Source: Mariannaea sp. PMI_226
Lineage: Eukaryota > Ascomycota > Sordariomycetes > Hypocreales > Nectriaceae
Assembly: GCA_024336345.1 (NCBI GenBank)
Contig: JANFOG010000002.1
Span: 2,418,001-2,482,000 of the forward strand
Direction: 5' to 3'
DNA: 64,000 nt
The position numbers were made by a program, and so were the translations under genes. This document shows positions 23,514-35,707 of the stretch, piece by piece. The notes beneath the pieces were generated by a model. That model ran no database searches. It was not told the origin of the DNA and was given only the letters and a program-made list of their open reading frames with translations. Every line of letters starts with the position of its first letter. Position 1 is the stretch's first letter.

Positions 23514-26340
23514 GGCGCCAACTTGTCATGACGGCCAGAGGGGAGAAATTACGAGAAACATGACCCGACTGCCTCGCGGCCAGTCCGAGTACGTAGACGT
23601 CTTCTCCATTACGTATGGCAGGCAACCCAAATTAAACTTGGCTCCATTCGATGTACCATTACTGAAACATTCTGGCTCATCCGTCTCAGAACAGAGAGAT
23701 GTGCAGTTTATTTCTTTCTTATACGTACTGGAGATGCAGCTTTTTGGCTCTCATTCTCTTGGGCTGTACTCCCTGCGTCTACTCTGGTGTTAGGCGCCCG
23801 GTTGAACCGGGGCCCCAGCACATTCGCCTGGACAGAGTGGCGAGCGTATTAGTCGGTACTACCTCTGTCATGCACCTACATAGGTACCTTACGCGCAACA
23901 GTGAAATGAATTGATGGCTATGGAGATGACGGAAGCAATTGAGGCTCATGATTTCTTGATCTAGACCCGCGAGAAATGTCCTTGTTCGGGAAGCGGATAA
24001 CTGTTCTCCGCCGTTGTAAATGAGCGTCTGGATGTGATTGGCACTGAGCGTCATGTCCCATAGCGTTTGACAGATCTTTGCTTTCAAGATTGCGCTGTTT
24101 CATGCCATTCTCTACAGACACACCACAGCGATTTTAATTTATTCTCAATAATTAACACTGACGGGCAGACATACGGATAATTATTGGTGCTTGAGGTACA
24201 TACTGATTAAAAAGGGCATGCTTACAAGTAAATACAGTACGTAGTCGCTTCACATCGTGGTCTCATTTACTCTCCATCATCGTAGATGTTTTAACACGTC
24301 GGGCCAGACTTCAGCCCTTGTTGGCTTAGATGATCAGATCTAACGTCCGACGGCGGCACCCTCAAATATGGAGTAGTGCACAGACAAGTACTCTACTCAC
24401 ATCGGTAATGTTACCATATTCAGGCCCTATGAGAGGCACCCCGACCCTCCTCAGGGTCAGGCAAGACACGTCAAACAGACCAGTTCCCTTCCTTCGCGGT
24501 TTGGAGAGAGCAAAGCCTTTCTCTTGTCGGTTGTCGTGACAATTAGTCAAATCCCTTGAGGCGCTAGCGAATATGCTGTAAGCCACCCTTACCCTCGCTC
24601 GTCGGCTCGTAATGAGGTCCTCGTGTGTCCTGGGATCCCATGAGCTCATCCCCACCTGCCAAGCCTCTTCGGGGATCCTCCCTCATTCAATGTCCCGGTT
24701 CGTTGTCTCGCCCAGCTCCACAGCGAGCCGGGCAATTTTAACATGCCCCAACTGAGCATCGACGTAGGAGCTGAGGGTATTATTATTATTAGTTAATTAA
24801 TACTTTGGCTTTGCTCGACGAACTGTCAGCTTACTACGGATTGTCCCTTTCCATGTGCGTAATGCTTCTTGCATATGCATCCCATAATAGACCCTTCATT
24901 TTCCTTGCATATTCATGTCGGGCTAATTTCATCGCCCTCATAAGACTCGTCATTGCCGCCATCGGATATTTGTCTAAGGCGTGACCAGTACAGCAGTGTT
25001 AATTTACTGATTAATTGCTTTGGACAATTTTTTTTGTCCTGCTGCTGTCATCACAACTACAGAAGTTCCTTTTCTTATGTGCACCCCCTGACTACTCAAC
25101 TAGAATGGGACAATTGCCACTATCTGACACATATTAAGCAAGCAGGACTATGGCGGTTCGGTATAGCTACATCAGACCACAGTTATTATTGAATCCTATT
25201 TACGAAAAGTATGTATGAGGGTATCGATCGAACAATCTATCATAGGCTTCCGATTGAAACCCCATCATCTTCACAGTCTCTCTTTTTACTCCGTAGTCCT
25301 ACTAGGCTGTTAGTGCAAGCATTCCATTCTTGGCTTGGTATGGGACACTATTGGATACGTCCAGCCCTTGGTATATTTATAATTCCTAATCTCAAGGACA
25401 GACTCCGTACTCTAATTATTAATAGCGTTGTTTGCATCATCATAATCCTATTATGCAGACTTTACTCAATTTTCTTTCCCCTTCACTCCCCTGGAAACTT
25501 CGAATCAATTAGTGATGGTGCCCTACGCCGTCTAAAAATACTGTACCTCTAAAGTGCGGGTGCTCCTCAGCACGTCGTCCAATTACCATGATGCGCTGCT
25601 CCACAAGCTCGACTTGACCCTCTGCAAGAACGACTAGTTTCATTACTACGTGCATACGGCACAGTAGACACGTTCGTGATGCAGCTCAATCGTCTCCTAT
25701 TACATACCAAAGATGTGTGATTACGGTTCCCGACTCAACTCCAGACGGGAACTTTGCGATTGCGAACACGTATTCCTGGGTACGGATGCGCCACCAGTTA
25801 CTTACGGAGTAATCTGTAGTCAAACGGAGATCCCGAACTCTTCGGCCCGCTCATAGCCATTGGTGGCTGCCTGTGCTGAGCTGAATCTGTTCATCATAAA
25901 CCAATGACAATCAATACCGGGAATGAGGCTCTTTCTAGCTTAGATACCATGAACCAATCACAAGCCGAGCCCGCACTATTTCTTCTGGATCTGTGCGTTC
26001 ATACAATTTATGCAACCGATCGGCGTTCATGCCATGCTGTAAACCAAAGATTGAGCCGAGATCAACCTGCTCATATTGTTATTTGTTACACATGGAGTTG
26101 TACATGGAAATGCGTCCTGCCTACACCAAGTTGTAGACAATGAAATGATGAATATCGCCGCTCAAAATCGTGAAACGCTGCGATGCAACGACCCCTTAAA
26201 CCAGCCCCTGAAAATAAGTGGGACAAAGGAGCAAAATCCCCAGAACTCCAGCCACAAAGGTAGTGTGTGGGGTATCCACACCAGCCACACTTGACTGAGG
26301 TTGACCGCCTTGGAAATCATCTGGTGTAACTTTTTTTGCC

Positions 26341-26355
26341 GGCAGAAAATTTTGG
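26341..26355 (+). promoter_or_regulatory. RRPE-like element upstream of CGR1
   Basis: GGCAGAAAATTTTGG lies 73 bp before the CGR1 start codon. Its GAAAATTTT core matches the yeast ribosomal RNA processing element, found upstream of ribosome-biogenesis genes and bound by Stb3. A close copy lies upstream of eIF3m in this window. Use in this organism is inference. Confidence 0.4.
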
Positions 26356-26427
26356 TGATCGAAATTGGCGGTTCGCAACGTCACTGAAGCCATACCATCT
26401 TATCTCAAAGATTGACACACACCGACA

Positions 26428-26895
26428 ATGTCAGACCAGACAAATGGTGCCGTTGTGGCCGAAACACAACCTAGCAAGCCGTTGGGCATGCGAAAAAATG
26501 GTTTGAAAATCTCGATTGTGTCGCTGCGCATCACAGGACTGACGATATTACCTAGGCAAGCAGTGGCACCCCGTGAAGAAGGCATTTCGACCGACTGCCG
26601 GACTGAAATCTTACGAGAAGAGGACCCAAGAGCGTGCTCTCATGGCCCAAGTTAAAGCCAAAGAAAAAGAAATGAAGGCCGAGAAGGAAGAGGAACGCAA
26701 GGTATGCCACCCGTCCTCAAATGTGTTGGATAGAATCCTGACCACGACATGCAGCTACGGATCCAAGCCCTCAAGGACAAACGAGCCCGAAAGGAGGAGA
26801 AGGAGCGATACGAGAAGATGGCCGAAACGATGCACAAGAAGCGGGTCGAACGCTTGAAGCGTAAAGAGAAGCGAAACAAGCTGCTCAACTCTTGA
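26428..26895 (+). CDS. CGR1: rRNA-processing protein Cgr1 (60S ribosome biogenesis)
   Basis: A nucleolar protein needed for processing of the large-subunit pre-rRNA. Three exons (26428-26500, 26556-26701, 26755-26895) join to 119 residues. The sequence follows the Cgr1 family along its length: [19 protein letters not shown], then [20 protein letters not shown], and a highly charged helical second half with [16 protein letters not shown], ending [12 protein letters not shown]. About half the residues are Lys, Arg or Glu, as expected. The first intron has a non-standard GT donor (GTTTGA), but the splice restores RKNGKQWH exactly as the family requires; the second has GTATGC and branch CTGAC. 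An AAAATTTT element lies close upstream. Confidence 0.95.
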
Positions 26896-27745
26896 TCCAG
26901 CTCCACCGGCCAAATCCCACTATGAATCTTCAATAACTTTTTTACGATTTACGATGCGACAATATTTCACCTCATCGGACTAGAGAATGGGGTAGAAGGG
27001 CTGTTTCCTCCGAAAGGCGCCTCAGTGAACTGAGACTAGGTTCGAAAGGCTATCGCAGGCGACATGGATTTGAGACAAGAAAAATTAGGCTGCCTCCCGA
27101 TATATTACGTAGTTTGTCCTGGACTCCCGCTCCCTCATATTGAGCAGTCGGAAGGGTATTTCATGGATGTTGCGGGACTGGAATGGAACATAGAGATTAC
27201 AATGTGATAGAAGTGGGTGGAGGGATGAAAGTGCTCCTCTACAAAGACTGGGATGGGCCGATGCAGAGTCAAGCCTACCAGCTCATGTCGTTCAGCTATA
27301 TGTCATAAATCTCCCTCCCCCTTTTTTGTTTAATTTTTTTCCCCTTGAGTTTTTCTGCCGTTCCTTAACATGATAAATTGTTTTGTACCAAGGCGCAAGA
27401 TTGTCTTGATAACTGGAATTCCCCAGCAGCATTGATGATGGCGCACAGAGGAGGTGACATGTGAGACCTGGGTGTTTCTGTGGAGAAGGCGCACGGCCCC
27501 TGTCCGGGACTGGACCTTCTGGCACCTTTCAAGAAACTCTGCGCTGCCGATGATCCCTTTGCGTCACGTCGTCTTGCGTCACTGGTGGGATGCTGAATTT
27601 GATACACACCTTGGCTACAATATCGGAAATCCTGCCTGGAGGGTTTCATTGCTAAAGAAACAAACAAATCAGGGCGAGCCTAGCCACTACCACCACACAC
27701 CACTCACTCATACAAAGGCCGGTACTGCACCCATCCACCGTCCCC
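26896..27745. other. Intergenic spacer between CGR1 and the coiled-coil protein gene
   Basis: An 850-bp spacer with no coding region seen. A CT/CA-rich stretch at 27690-27745 precedes the next ATG. Confidence 0.6.
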
Positions 27746-28875
27746 ATGGCGACGTTCAGCCCACGAGCGTCGTCCGAGTCCGTCGCTCGCCCCAGACCTG
27801 GGGGCAGTCGCCATCAGCTTAAACGCTCTATTACTGAGCTCGCCTCGCCCGGGAAACTCTCACGCCAGAATCGCAGGGATCGTGACCAGCGGCTTAATGA
27901 CGACAGGCCTTCGGCACCGCCCATGACTGCGAACCCGTTCATCTGGAGTCGAACTTCCGTCGATATGCCTCGCTCAGAGGGAATCACGCCCATAATAAGT
28001 CCAGACCAGAGCCGAAGGCCTAGCATCATGCTACAGAGGGAGGAGGATTTACGGCCTCCAAATCTTATCGTGGCAGCGCCGCTGCCGCCGCCACCACCTG
28101 ACTATGGGATCAAGAAGGAGGAGAGGTTGGCAGAGGAGCAGGAGAAGTCGACGTCACAGATTGAGTAAGTTGCTGCCTCATCGTGTGGTATTCCAATACC
28201 CAGCCAAGCTTTTGCTAAGGCAATATTTTCAGAGGTCTCAAACAATCTCTCGTGGATCTTCATACCTTTTCAACAACTGCCTCCCAACGACTCGACGACA
28301 CCTATTACGCTGTCCTAGAGAAGATGAGCGCGCTCCAGACCACGGTGGCTTCCTTAAAGGAGCTGGCCGAGACGTCACGAAATATTCACAACGAATTCGA
28401 ACGAGACTCGAAGGAAATTGAGAATGACATCGCAGTACAAATTAACTCGTTTGGCCAGTTTGAGGACCAACAGGCGAGTATCGAGTCCCTTCAGTCTCGC
28501 ATCTATGACGGCCGGGCAAAAATCCGGTCGCTAAGCGACCGCGTTGACGTTGTTAGACGTCGTGTGGAGGCATGGGATCGTCTGGACAAGGAATCACAGG
28601 AGAAGACTAGAAGGCGGCTAAAAGCTATATGGATTTGCATGTCCATTGTCAGTATGGCTATCATCCTGATATTCTTCTTCGGAAGTCACTACGTTCCTTC
28701 AAACTCATCATTCATGAGCGCAGAAACAAGGGTGGCAGAGTCTATCATTGAGTCTCGGAAGGAGGCAGGCCATACAGAGGTTCCTGTTGAGAATCATTCT
28801 GATGACGACGGAACATATCTTCGAAAGAGACATGTTGATGGCGGTGAGAGGTTAAGAGTGTTTGATGAGTTGTGA
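27746..28875 (+). CDS. Coiled-coil protein with one C-terminal membrane segment, function unknown
   Basis: Two exons (27746-28164, 28233-28875; GTAAGT donor, TTTCAG acceptor) give 353 residues. The first 140 residues are disordered, basic and Pro-rich (SPGKLSRQNRRDRDQR; APLPPPPPDYG). Residues about 140-280 form a long coiled coil (SLVDLHTFSTTASQRLDDTY, then heptad-like NIHNEFERDSKEIEND and RSLSDRVDVVRRRVEAWDRL). A single hydrophobic segment, IWICMSIVSMAIILIFFFG, follows at about 292-310, with a short polar tail of about 40 residues. The layout resembles a SNARE or other tail-anchored protein, but I see no SNARE layer signature and do not recognise the family. The tail is longer than in classic tail-anchored proteins. 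Confidence 0.85.
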
Positions 28876-31828
28876 CATCACTTATTTTACGGTGCTGATC
28901 CTCATCAAGTTTTTCAGGATAATGGGTGCCACTCATGGCGAGGCACGAGCTACAACTGACCCTGCCGCAGTACGGATACGTAGTGTATCCGTAACTTGAC
29001 GCCGTTGAAAGGGTAGTCAACAAACATTTCATAAATCCACAAACCAATAATGTAGCTCATGATGCTTCTATTTTGTTACTGTCAACAATACCAATTCGCC
29101 GAGCCGCTAGTATCTTCGGCGCGGCCGAGTTGCTTACGCTTGCATACCCACATCTCCGTACTATTGACTTTGCTTCTATCAGGGTCGGTGTTTTCCGGTG
29201 CGCAATTGCGTAACTTGACCCTCGTGCCAAGAGGGCGCAAGGTGCAACTAGACATTACTGTGGATTCCTACTTCACATCCGGGCCTTTTGACAAAGAAAG
29301 TAAGAGTGATGAATGATACTCGTGGCCTGAAGACGTCGCCGACTAAGCCTCAGCCAAGCTCCGTCTACGCCTTAGCACAACCGATGCCACGTTACGTTCA
29401 GCTACGTGGGTTTATCTGGAGCAATAACACAGACATTGGTTGAGGAAAAGAGTCCCGAATGATTCGAGGTTAAGGCTTGGCTTATACGTAGATTGATAGA
29501 GTGAGGAGGAATGTGGAATATTTTGCTTTGCATTACAAGGAGTGGGATACGAACAGTGGGTTTCTAGCACATGCACAAAGTCGTCTTTGGTAATGAAGTA
29601 GAGCGTAAGGCTCTATTACTCTAGATGTTCTCATTCTCCTAGCTTTGTGAGGAAGCTTGGGGTGCTCAACGATGTGAATACGCAGCGACTTTAGATTCTT
29701 CTTTGGTGATGTGATCAAGAAGGTTATTTGGTATGTATTACTGTGTTGACCATGAAACAAGGCTGGAACACATAAAACGTGTGTGCCGATTGCATGGTGA
29801 AGACCTCGCGGGTCTTAGAAAGTAAGATTTTCTAGGGGAAAAAAAAAGGCTCCTTGTGTTACTTGTTCTTGCTCGAGATTGACATGGCTTTCTGCTATAT
29901 ACTTGCGTGTAATTAAATACCTAGTGTAAGGCATGTATATGCTTTTACGTTGTTTGGATCTGGAGCATGCCGTGTAGGGTAAGCATCGTGTCGAATTACG
30001 CAATAATCAACTTGGGTGTATTTCAAGGGTATGGTTTGCAGGGGAGTCATCAACTCAGGTTGTATTGTGAAATCCAGAGGAACAAAATCTTTAATACCCT
30101 CTCTCAACAGATACCTACCAAATCGTCAGCCTTGTTTGAGGACGAAGTAGCCGAGTATTTTGATGCTAAGACTATGCATCATTTGGACAGCATTATCCCG
30201 ATAGAGAGGTATGCATTTTCGGTCCCGCTGGTTGGCACGTTATTAGCGAGAAGATATCTCATTTCTTGTACTGTTGATCGTCATTACAGAGGTTGAATAA
30301 AATCCTTGAGATATTAGTGTCGGGCTCTTAAGTTAATATTGATGATGGATGGATGGATGGATAGAGGGTTGGATAAGTAGATAGATATTTCTCCTTGAGA
30401 CAAGTCCTTTTCATGAGATGAGATACGCACGCGAAAAACGTAGCACACGTAGTATTTCATTTACTTAGAAATGAAGTGTCGAGCAATGCGTGCAATGTGC
30501 TGCCACGGTTTCTAGTATCGTGGGAAAGCTCGTGTCTACTCCGTAGGAACTCCGCTGTACATCCCGAATCCCTGTTAGTAAAGCCATGACCTTGAACCTA
30601 AGCGAGGGGATGGCCGCTGGGGTTGAACGACGAATGGATCAAGGTCCTTGGTTCCAAGTCGGAGACTTTTTACTGGGTTTTGACCTCACCGCGACAACGC
30701 ATGTAATAAGTATTGCTGCACGGTCGGTAGCATGACATGATTTTTGTCACAAGTGAAAAGATGGGTGGCGAGGGGCAACACATGCATCGTCAATGCTGAT
30801 GTCAAAAAACAAGATCTCGAGGACACTGAACAAATGCCCATGTTTGCTCTGTGATGATTCGCCAAGCCGGAATGGCAAATTGTACACTGAGCCTCACACC
30901 CACTGCTCCTTGCCAACGACGAGATCCAGGCCAACAAAGGGGGGAGGGGGCTGTGACGGTCTGGCGGGTGGCTTGGAACTTGGCAACACACGTCATGCTT
31001 CTCATGCTATTAGTGCTTCACGCGTGCGAGTGCTCAAATGTCGACGACGACTTGATGACTAGGTAGTCTACCGTGCTGAAGGAGGGGGAGGGCAGATTAT
31101 TCAAGAGAGGGTGGGAAGAGATGGCGAATGACCATCCATCCATTAATGCGTCGTATTAATGAACAGGTTTGTTGCCGGGACCCGAAAATTAGTTCAAATC
31201 ACTTGAAATTGGAAAAATTGGAAAAAAGAAGAAGGAAAAGAAAGACAAAAGAACCAAAAAAGAAGACAGCGAATACGGATAGCCGGCAAAAATCGCAAAA
31301 CAATCCACTACCACTTTCGACAGCACCAGCATCCTTGATTAGGAAGAAGCGCTTAAGGCTGCAGAAATCCATCTCAACAATCCCGATTTCCCCGAGCCTA
31401 AGTGGCCGAGCACAACTTGACGACTGCAGAACTGACGTAACCCCGCTGTTTATTATTACGGATACGGACTGGACTGGCGAACTGCAGGGCGCAGAGAAGC
31501 TACGCCCGCTGGAGCCAAGTCTGTCTGGGGGCGCCACCTGTGAACTAAGAGAGAACTGACGGGCGGGAGAAGCTGCCCCGCCAAACCGACGGCCTGCCAT
31601 CACGGGGGGCGCTCAAGTTGCGACCACTTCACCATCAGGAAACGAGACGTAAGCGATCTCAGGGCTGGGGTTTGACTGGCTGTCCTCGAAGGTGCACATA
31701 TTAGTTGAACAGGACCCTCGGAAAGTTATTACCCATCCAACCAAAAGCCTCGACCTACCACTACCTCTTCCCGCCGTCATCCGCACCCGTCTCTCCCCTC
31801 GCGACTCCTCGTCGCCCCAGTTCGAGAC
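28876..31828. other. Gene-poor region of about 3 kb
   Basis: No credible gene. A 9-bp perfect inverted repeat (TACGGATAC, 5-nt loop, GTATCCGTA) sits near 28971-28993 and a GGAT repeat near 30344-30362. An open frame at 31128-31559 is Lys/Ser-rich with no family character; it lies in the likely promoter of the PX protein gene. Confidence 0.55.
30344..30362. repeat. GGAT tetranucleotide repeat
   Basis: About five tandem copies of GATG/GGAT in intergenic DNA. Confidence 0.9.
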
Positions 31829-34800
31829 ATGGCATCTCCCGAGCTGCTCGAAAAGCCCGCGGGGACTACTGGCATCACTGCCTCTGTCTCAGATTCTACC
31901 GTTGATCTGCCAATCCGCAACACCAAACGCGAAGAGGATGTGCCGCCTCCGGGCCAGGCTTTAACAGGCAAGCAGGAGCACTGTAAGTAGCTTATGCCTC
32001 TAGTTCATCCTTGTCCCGGAGGTTTCGCGCAAGAGCGAGGATGAATAAGATAATGGAAGCTGACACCTGGTTTCGACCTTCACAGATCTCAAACGAGAAC
32101 TGATCTCGGAACAAGTACATTGGGAGATCAACGAACTCAACTCCACCACTGCCCTCCAGCGATTTGGCGCTCCATTCCGATCCGTACATGGCGAAATCTC
32201 CCCGCAAGAGTCTGAGCTCCCCATATTGCGATACATCTTCGTCCAACATGTGCGCGATTTCCCCTTCCTAGACAAGGCCAAGGAGAAGGAATTCTGGCAG
32301 AACAAGCTTCAGGTGGTAAGTGGCACATAAAATCTGATTGATGGCTGCAGCAGCAAAAGGGGGGGTTTCTGACCAGACAAATATTTCTAGTTCCTTGAGT
32401 CGTTTGCCGGGAAGCAAATCTCATCCTCCGAGGATCGCCTTGAGGAGACGAAGCGCCGCAAGCTGGCCACCAAGGCGAAGAAGCTCGTTGAGCTCATGAT
32501 GGTATCGGGCATTGGGACGTCTTCTGGATTTGAGGAACGTATTAAGTTCTCAGAAATCGAAATCGTCGACAGCAATGCCATCGAGACTGGACTCATGCAC
32601 ACCATGCCAGAAGGCAACTACATAAATGGGTGGGACGTCAATGTTGCTGGTGTAAGAATCACCAACATCAAGCACACGGTCAGACATCACAAGCATGCCG
32701 AGTTTCTCTTGCGGGTGAAACAGAGAGGGGAGCTGGAGTATTTTGTCGCTCGTAGATATAGCGACTTCTCCAGGCTCTACCGAAACTTACGAACTGAATT
32801 GCCCGGGAGAATCTTGCCTGATCTGCCCAAGAAGAACAAGAGCGACATGACCACATCGTTCATTCCTGGATGGAGCAATGGTAACGACTCGGATGCGTCA
32901 TCCATCTCGTCGGTATCTACTCGATTGACAGGTCTCGTCCCGGGAGGTGATAACTCGCTGAGTCCATCAGGTACGTTAGGGGCACCTGTCCATTCTAATT
33001 TCGCGTCTAACAATGTCATGTACAAAGGTCACAGAAGAGGTGGCTCTTCCGCTTCTATGCTGTCGCGAGGCCTTCCTTCGCCAAAGATGCCATCCCCTCG
33101 GGCTTCTACCGAAGGAGGCAGGCTTAGCCCTTTCGTCCCATCTCCAGTCAAGCAAGAGGTATGCATGTATTGTCATTTTGAATGTTTGCAGAGCACTGAC
33201 CATTACATTTCAGCCCGTCGTTCTCTGGCGTGAGAACCAGCGCATCTCTTTGCGTGCCTTTATTCGATCCCTTCTAGGAAACCCCCAGATCGCCAATACC
33301 AAGGCCATGCAAGAGTTCCTTACCAATGGCCCAATCACTCCTACAGATGACGACGTGGAAGATATCATTCGAAGGAAACTTCTCGATGAAAAGCGAGTAG
33401 AGGAGCAAAAACAATTTTATGAGATTGCTCGGAAACGAGCCGCAGAACTTGACGAATACATGGAACAGTACGTGTCACAGGCTCCAGGTTAATATGCCCT
33501 TTCTTACTGACATGGTGCAGATTCCGACGTGATATAGTTGAGCATAACGGCCTCACTATGTTGTTTAAGGAAATTAAAGAAAAGGACACTATCAAAGATC
33601 TTAGCATTCAATACCGGAAATTCGCAGAATGGCTTCGAATCGAAATTGCCGCCGTCATATACCACCTGTTCCTTGCAGAAGACAACTCACCCGAACTTTT
33701 TGCTCAAGCAAGGCGCATTCATTCCCTGGTCCCCTACTCGGTCCTCAAAAACGTCATCAGAGTTGCCAACCCTGCCGCCGTAATGTCAGGTGTCCTTGAC
33801 ATCTTCCTTGCTCAGCCCTTTGGAGCTCGATCTCTAATGCAGCGGATCTTCTCACTCACTCTTCATGACGGCATCAAGAGCTTTCAGCGATCAATTGATA
33901 GTCTCAGCGCTAAGATTGCGGACCCAGTCTTCACTGATAAATTACAAAGATATACTCAATCGGAGGAGCATATCAAGATTGCGCTCCGAGAAGAGGCGGA
34001 AGCGGAGGACACAGACCTGATTGTGGTCGTTCTTCGGTCTGATTTGCTTGAGCCAGAGCTTACTGGAGATCAGATACAGAGGCTCTTTAATGCTTACGTT
34101 GCGTTCAACAATGCGGTGGAGAATATTGATGAAGAGCTTCGACAAGGAGCCCAACTTTTCTCGTATCTGAAGCAGTTCTTGAAGCTATGCACGCGGCAGC
34201 GAGACAAGCAGATGATGTTGGAGCTTGTTGAAGAGCCTGTTACTCTCCAGCTTTTCCGAGACCTTTTCACCATATTCTATGAGCCTCTCGTTCGGGTGTA
34301 CAAGTCAGCGAATGTCTACAATAGTGTGACAGACTTTGCCGTTTTCATCGACGACATGATCCAGGTATGTTTTTGTCCTTCATGCTACCAACTAAGACCG
34401 CAAAAGACTGACAGGGAATTCAGGTGGTCGAAAAGTGCAGAGAGCAAGATGCCTCAGCAGATCCCAACCAGACGGTACAAGCTTTCATTGATCTCTGCCA
34501 GAGACACGAAGACAATTTCTACAAGTTTGTACACGAAGTGCATACGCACGACAACGGACTATTCACTCAGCTCATGGAATGGATCGAGGGTATCCTGGAG
34601 TTCCTGCGGAAGGGTCCAACGAACGGAACCCTCAACGTCAACGCCTTGTTCGAAGGCGGTGCTAGCCTAGGAGTGGTAGACAAGAAAAAGGCCATTCAGG
34701 AGATCGATGCTCTTATCACATGGCAAGAAGCGCGGAAGAAGTGGCACAATGACAAGACACGACAGAAGATGGCAGCGGAAGGTCATGCTGGCAGCGACAT

Positions 34801-35074
34801 GATGGCCGTGGGTATGAACAACTTCAGTTCAGCCGACTTTGGCCTGGACGAAGGGGATCTGCAAGACATGGCCTACGACGACGGTTCGGCGTCTGAACGC
34901 GAAGCAGAAGAGGAGGATGAGCTGGATCCCATCGAGGCCGAGCGTAGACGGCGGTCGAAGAGACAGGACCGCCTGCGTAGGAGCGCAGGAGAGCCGGAGA
35001 AGCCTGTGATCAGTGAGGTTCACAAACTAAAGGAGAACTTCTTGGTAATGCTACGGGATGTCTTGGCAGATTGA
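31829..35074 (+). CDS. PX-domain protein of the YPR097W/Lec1 family
   Basis: Six exons (31829-31982, 32086-32315, 32391-33158, 33214-33467, 33521-34364, 34424-35074) give 966 residues. An N-terminal PX-associated domain (about 45-165, with LKRELISEQVHWEINEL) is followed by a phosphoinositide-binding PX domain: RRYSDFSRLYRNLRTELPG near 248 with LPDLPKK. The PX fold is split by a Ser/Pro-rich linker of about 120 residues (GRLSPFVPSPVKQE) before its C-terminal helices (ISLRAFIRSLLGNPQI). A large helical region of the DUF3818 type follows (about 380-790), and then an acidic, basic and Ser-rich tail that includes EEEDELDPIEAERRRRSKR. The yeast relative YPR097W/Lec1 binds phosphoinositides and is linked to lipid and sterol handling. 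Membrane recruitment through PX is expected; the transport role here is inferred. All five introns have standard signals. Confidence 0.92.
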
Positions 35075-35675
35075 GAGCAATGAACTGGGTTAGATGTATG
35101 CCTGCCACCATCCCCGGCCCTTGCCCTCCCCTCCCCTACGGGATGGGAAAGGGGGAGTTTGTTTGTATCTGGTTTAGATCTGGGGAATCAGATGGATGTG
35201 TTGATCTTTTACTCTGGTGCTGCATTTGGTATTATGACCCTAGAAGTAGAAGGACTAGAGGACGGCAAGCATTGTTACTTTTCTACACTGGGCTTTCTGG
35301 CGGGAAGTTAGCATTTATTAATTGACATGCACATCGACTTTGAACTACGATAACTTTGTATATTTTCGTATAAACTACTGACATTTGAAAAGAAGAAGAA
35401 AAAAATGTTGCCGAAAAATAACTGAACAAATCACTCATAGCGTAGTCGGATATGCACAAAGACACTTCACCCATTATTGAGGTCGGGATTCGGCCATTTA
35501 CTTCCAGACACGGAACAGAATCTACATGCAACCCAAAGATGAAAGCCAGAAGGGTATATGACTACAGGGAGTTTACTTAAAGCACAATGATTTATGGCAA
35601 GGACAAGACAAGTCTTATACGTATCTCTTGGGATCTGATAGCGTTTGGTTGCTTCGGGAGTTGATCCTGCGTTGG

Positions 35676-35679
<4 letters not shown>

Positions 35680-35707
<28 letters not shown>
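35680..35707 (+). repeat. T28 homopolymer
   Basis: Uninterrupted run of 28 T residues, about 600 bp past the PX protein gene. Confidence 0.95.

Larger units (their letters stand above)
19593..26427. other. Gene-poor region of about 6.8 kb
   Basis: The first 750 bp read as a strong polypyrimidine stretch on the minus strand (polypurine at 20000-20330 on the plus strand), which looks like the promoter and leader of the Ser/Pro-rich gene. From about 20.6 kb to the CGR1 promoter I see only short frames without protein-like character on either strand. Base composition shifts from mixed at 20.6-23 kb to AT-richer at 24-26.3 kb. There are an A24 run at 23490-23513 and small TACGGAGTA/TACTCCGTA words. 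No transposase, reverse transcriptase or terminal repeat is visible. It could hold an ncRNA or a heavily mutated element. Confidence 0.55.

Noticed and set aside
25286..25812. TACTCCGTA and TACGGAGTA about 510 bp apart as possible terminal repeats of a MITE
   Set aside because: Only about 10 bp match, the word occurs elsewhere singly, and no target-site duplication is visible.
31128..31559. 143-codon Lys/Ser-rich frame
   Set aside because: Low complexity, no homology that I can recognise, and located in the probable promoter of the PX protein gene.
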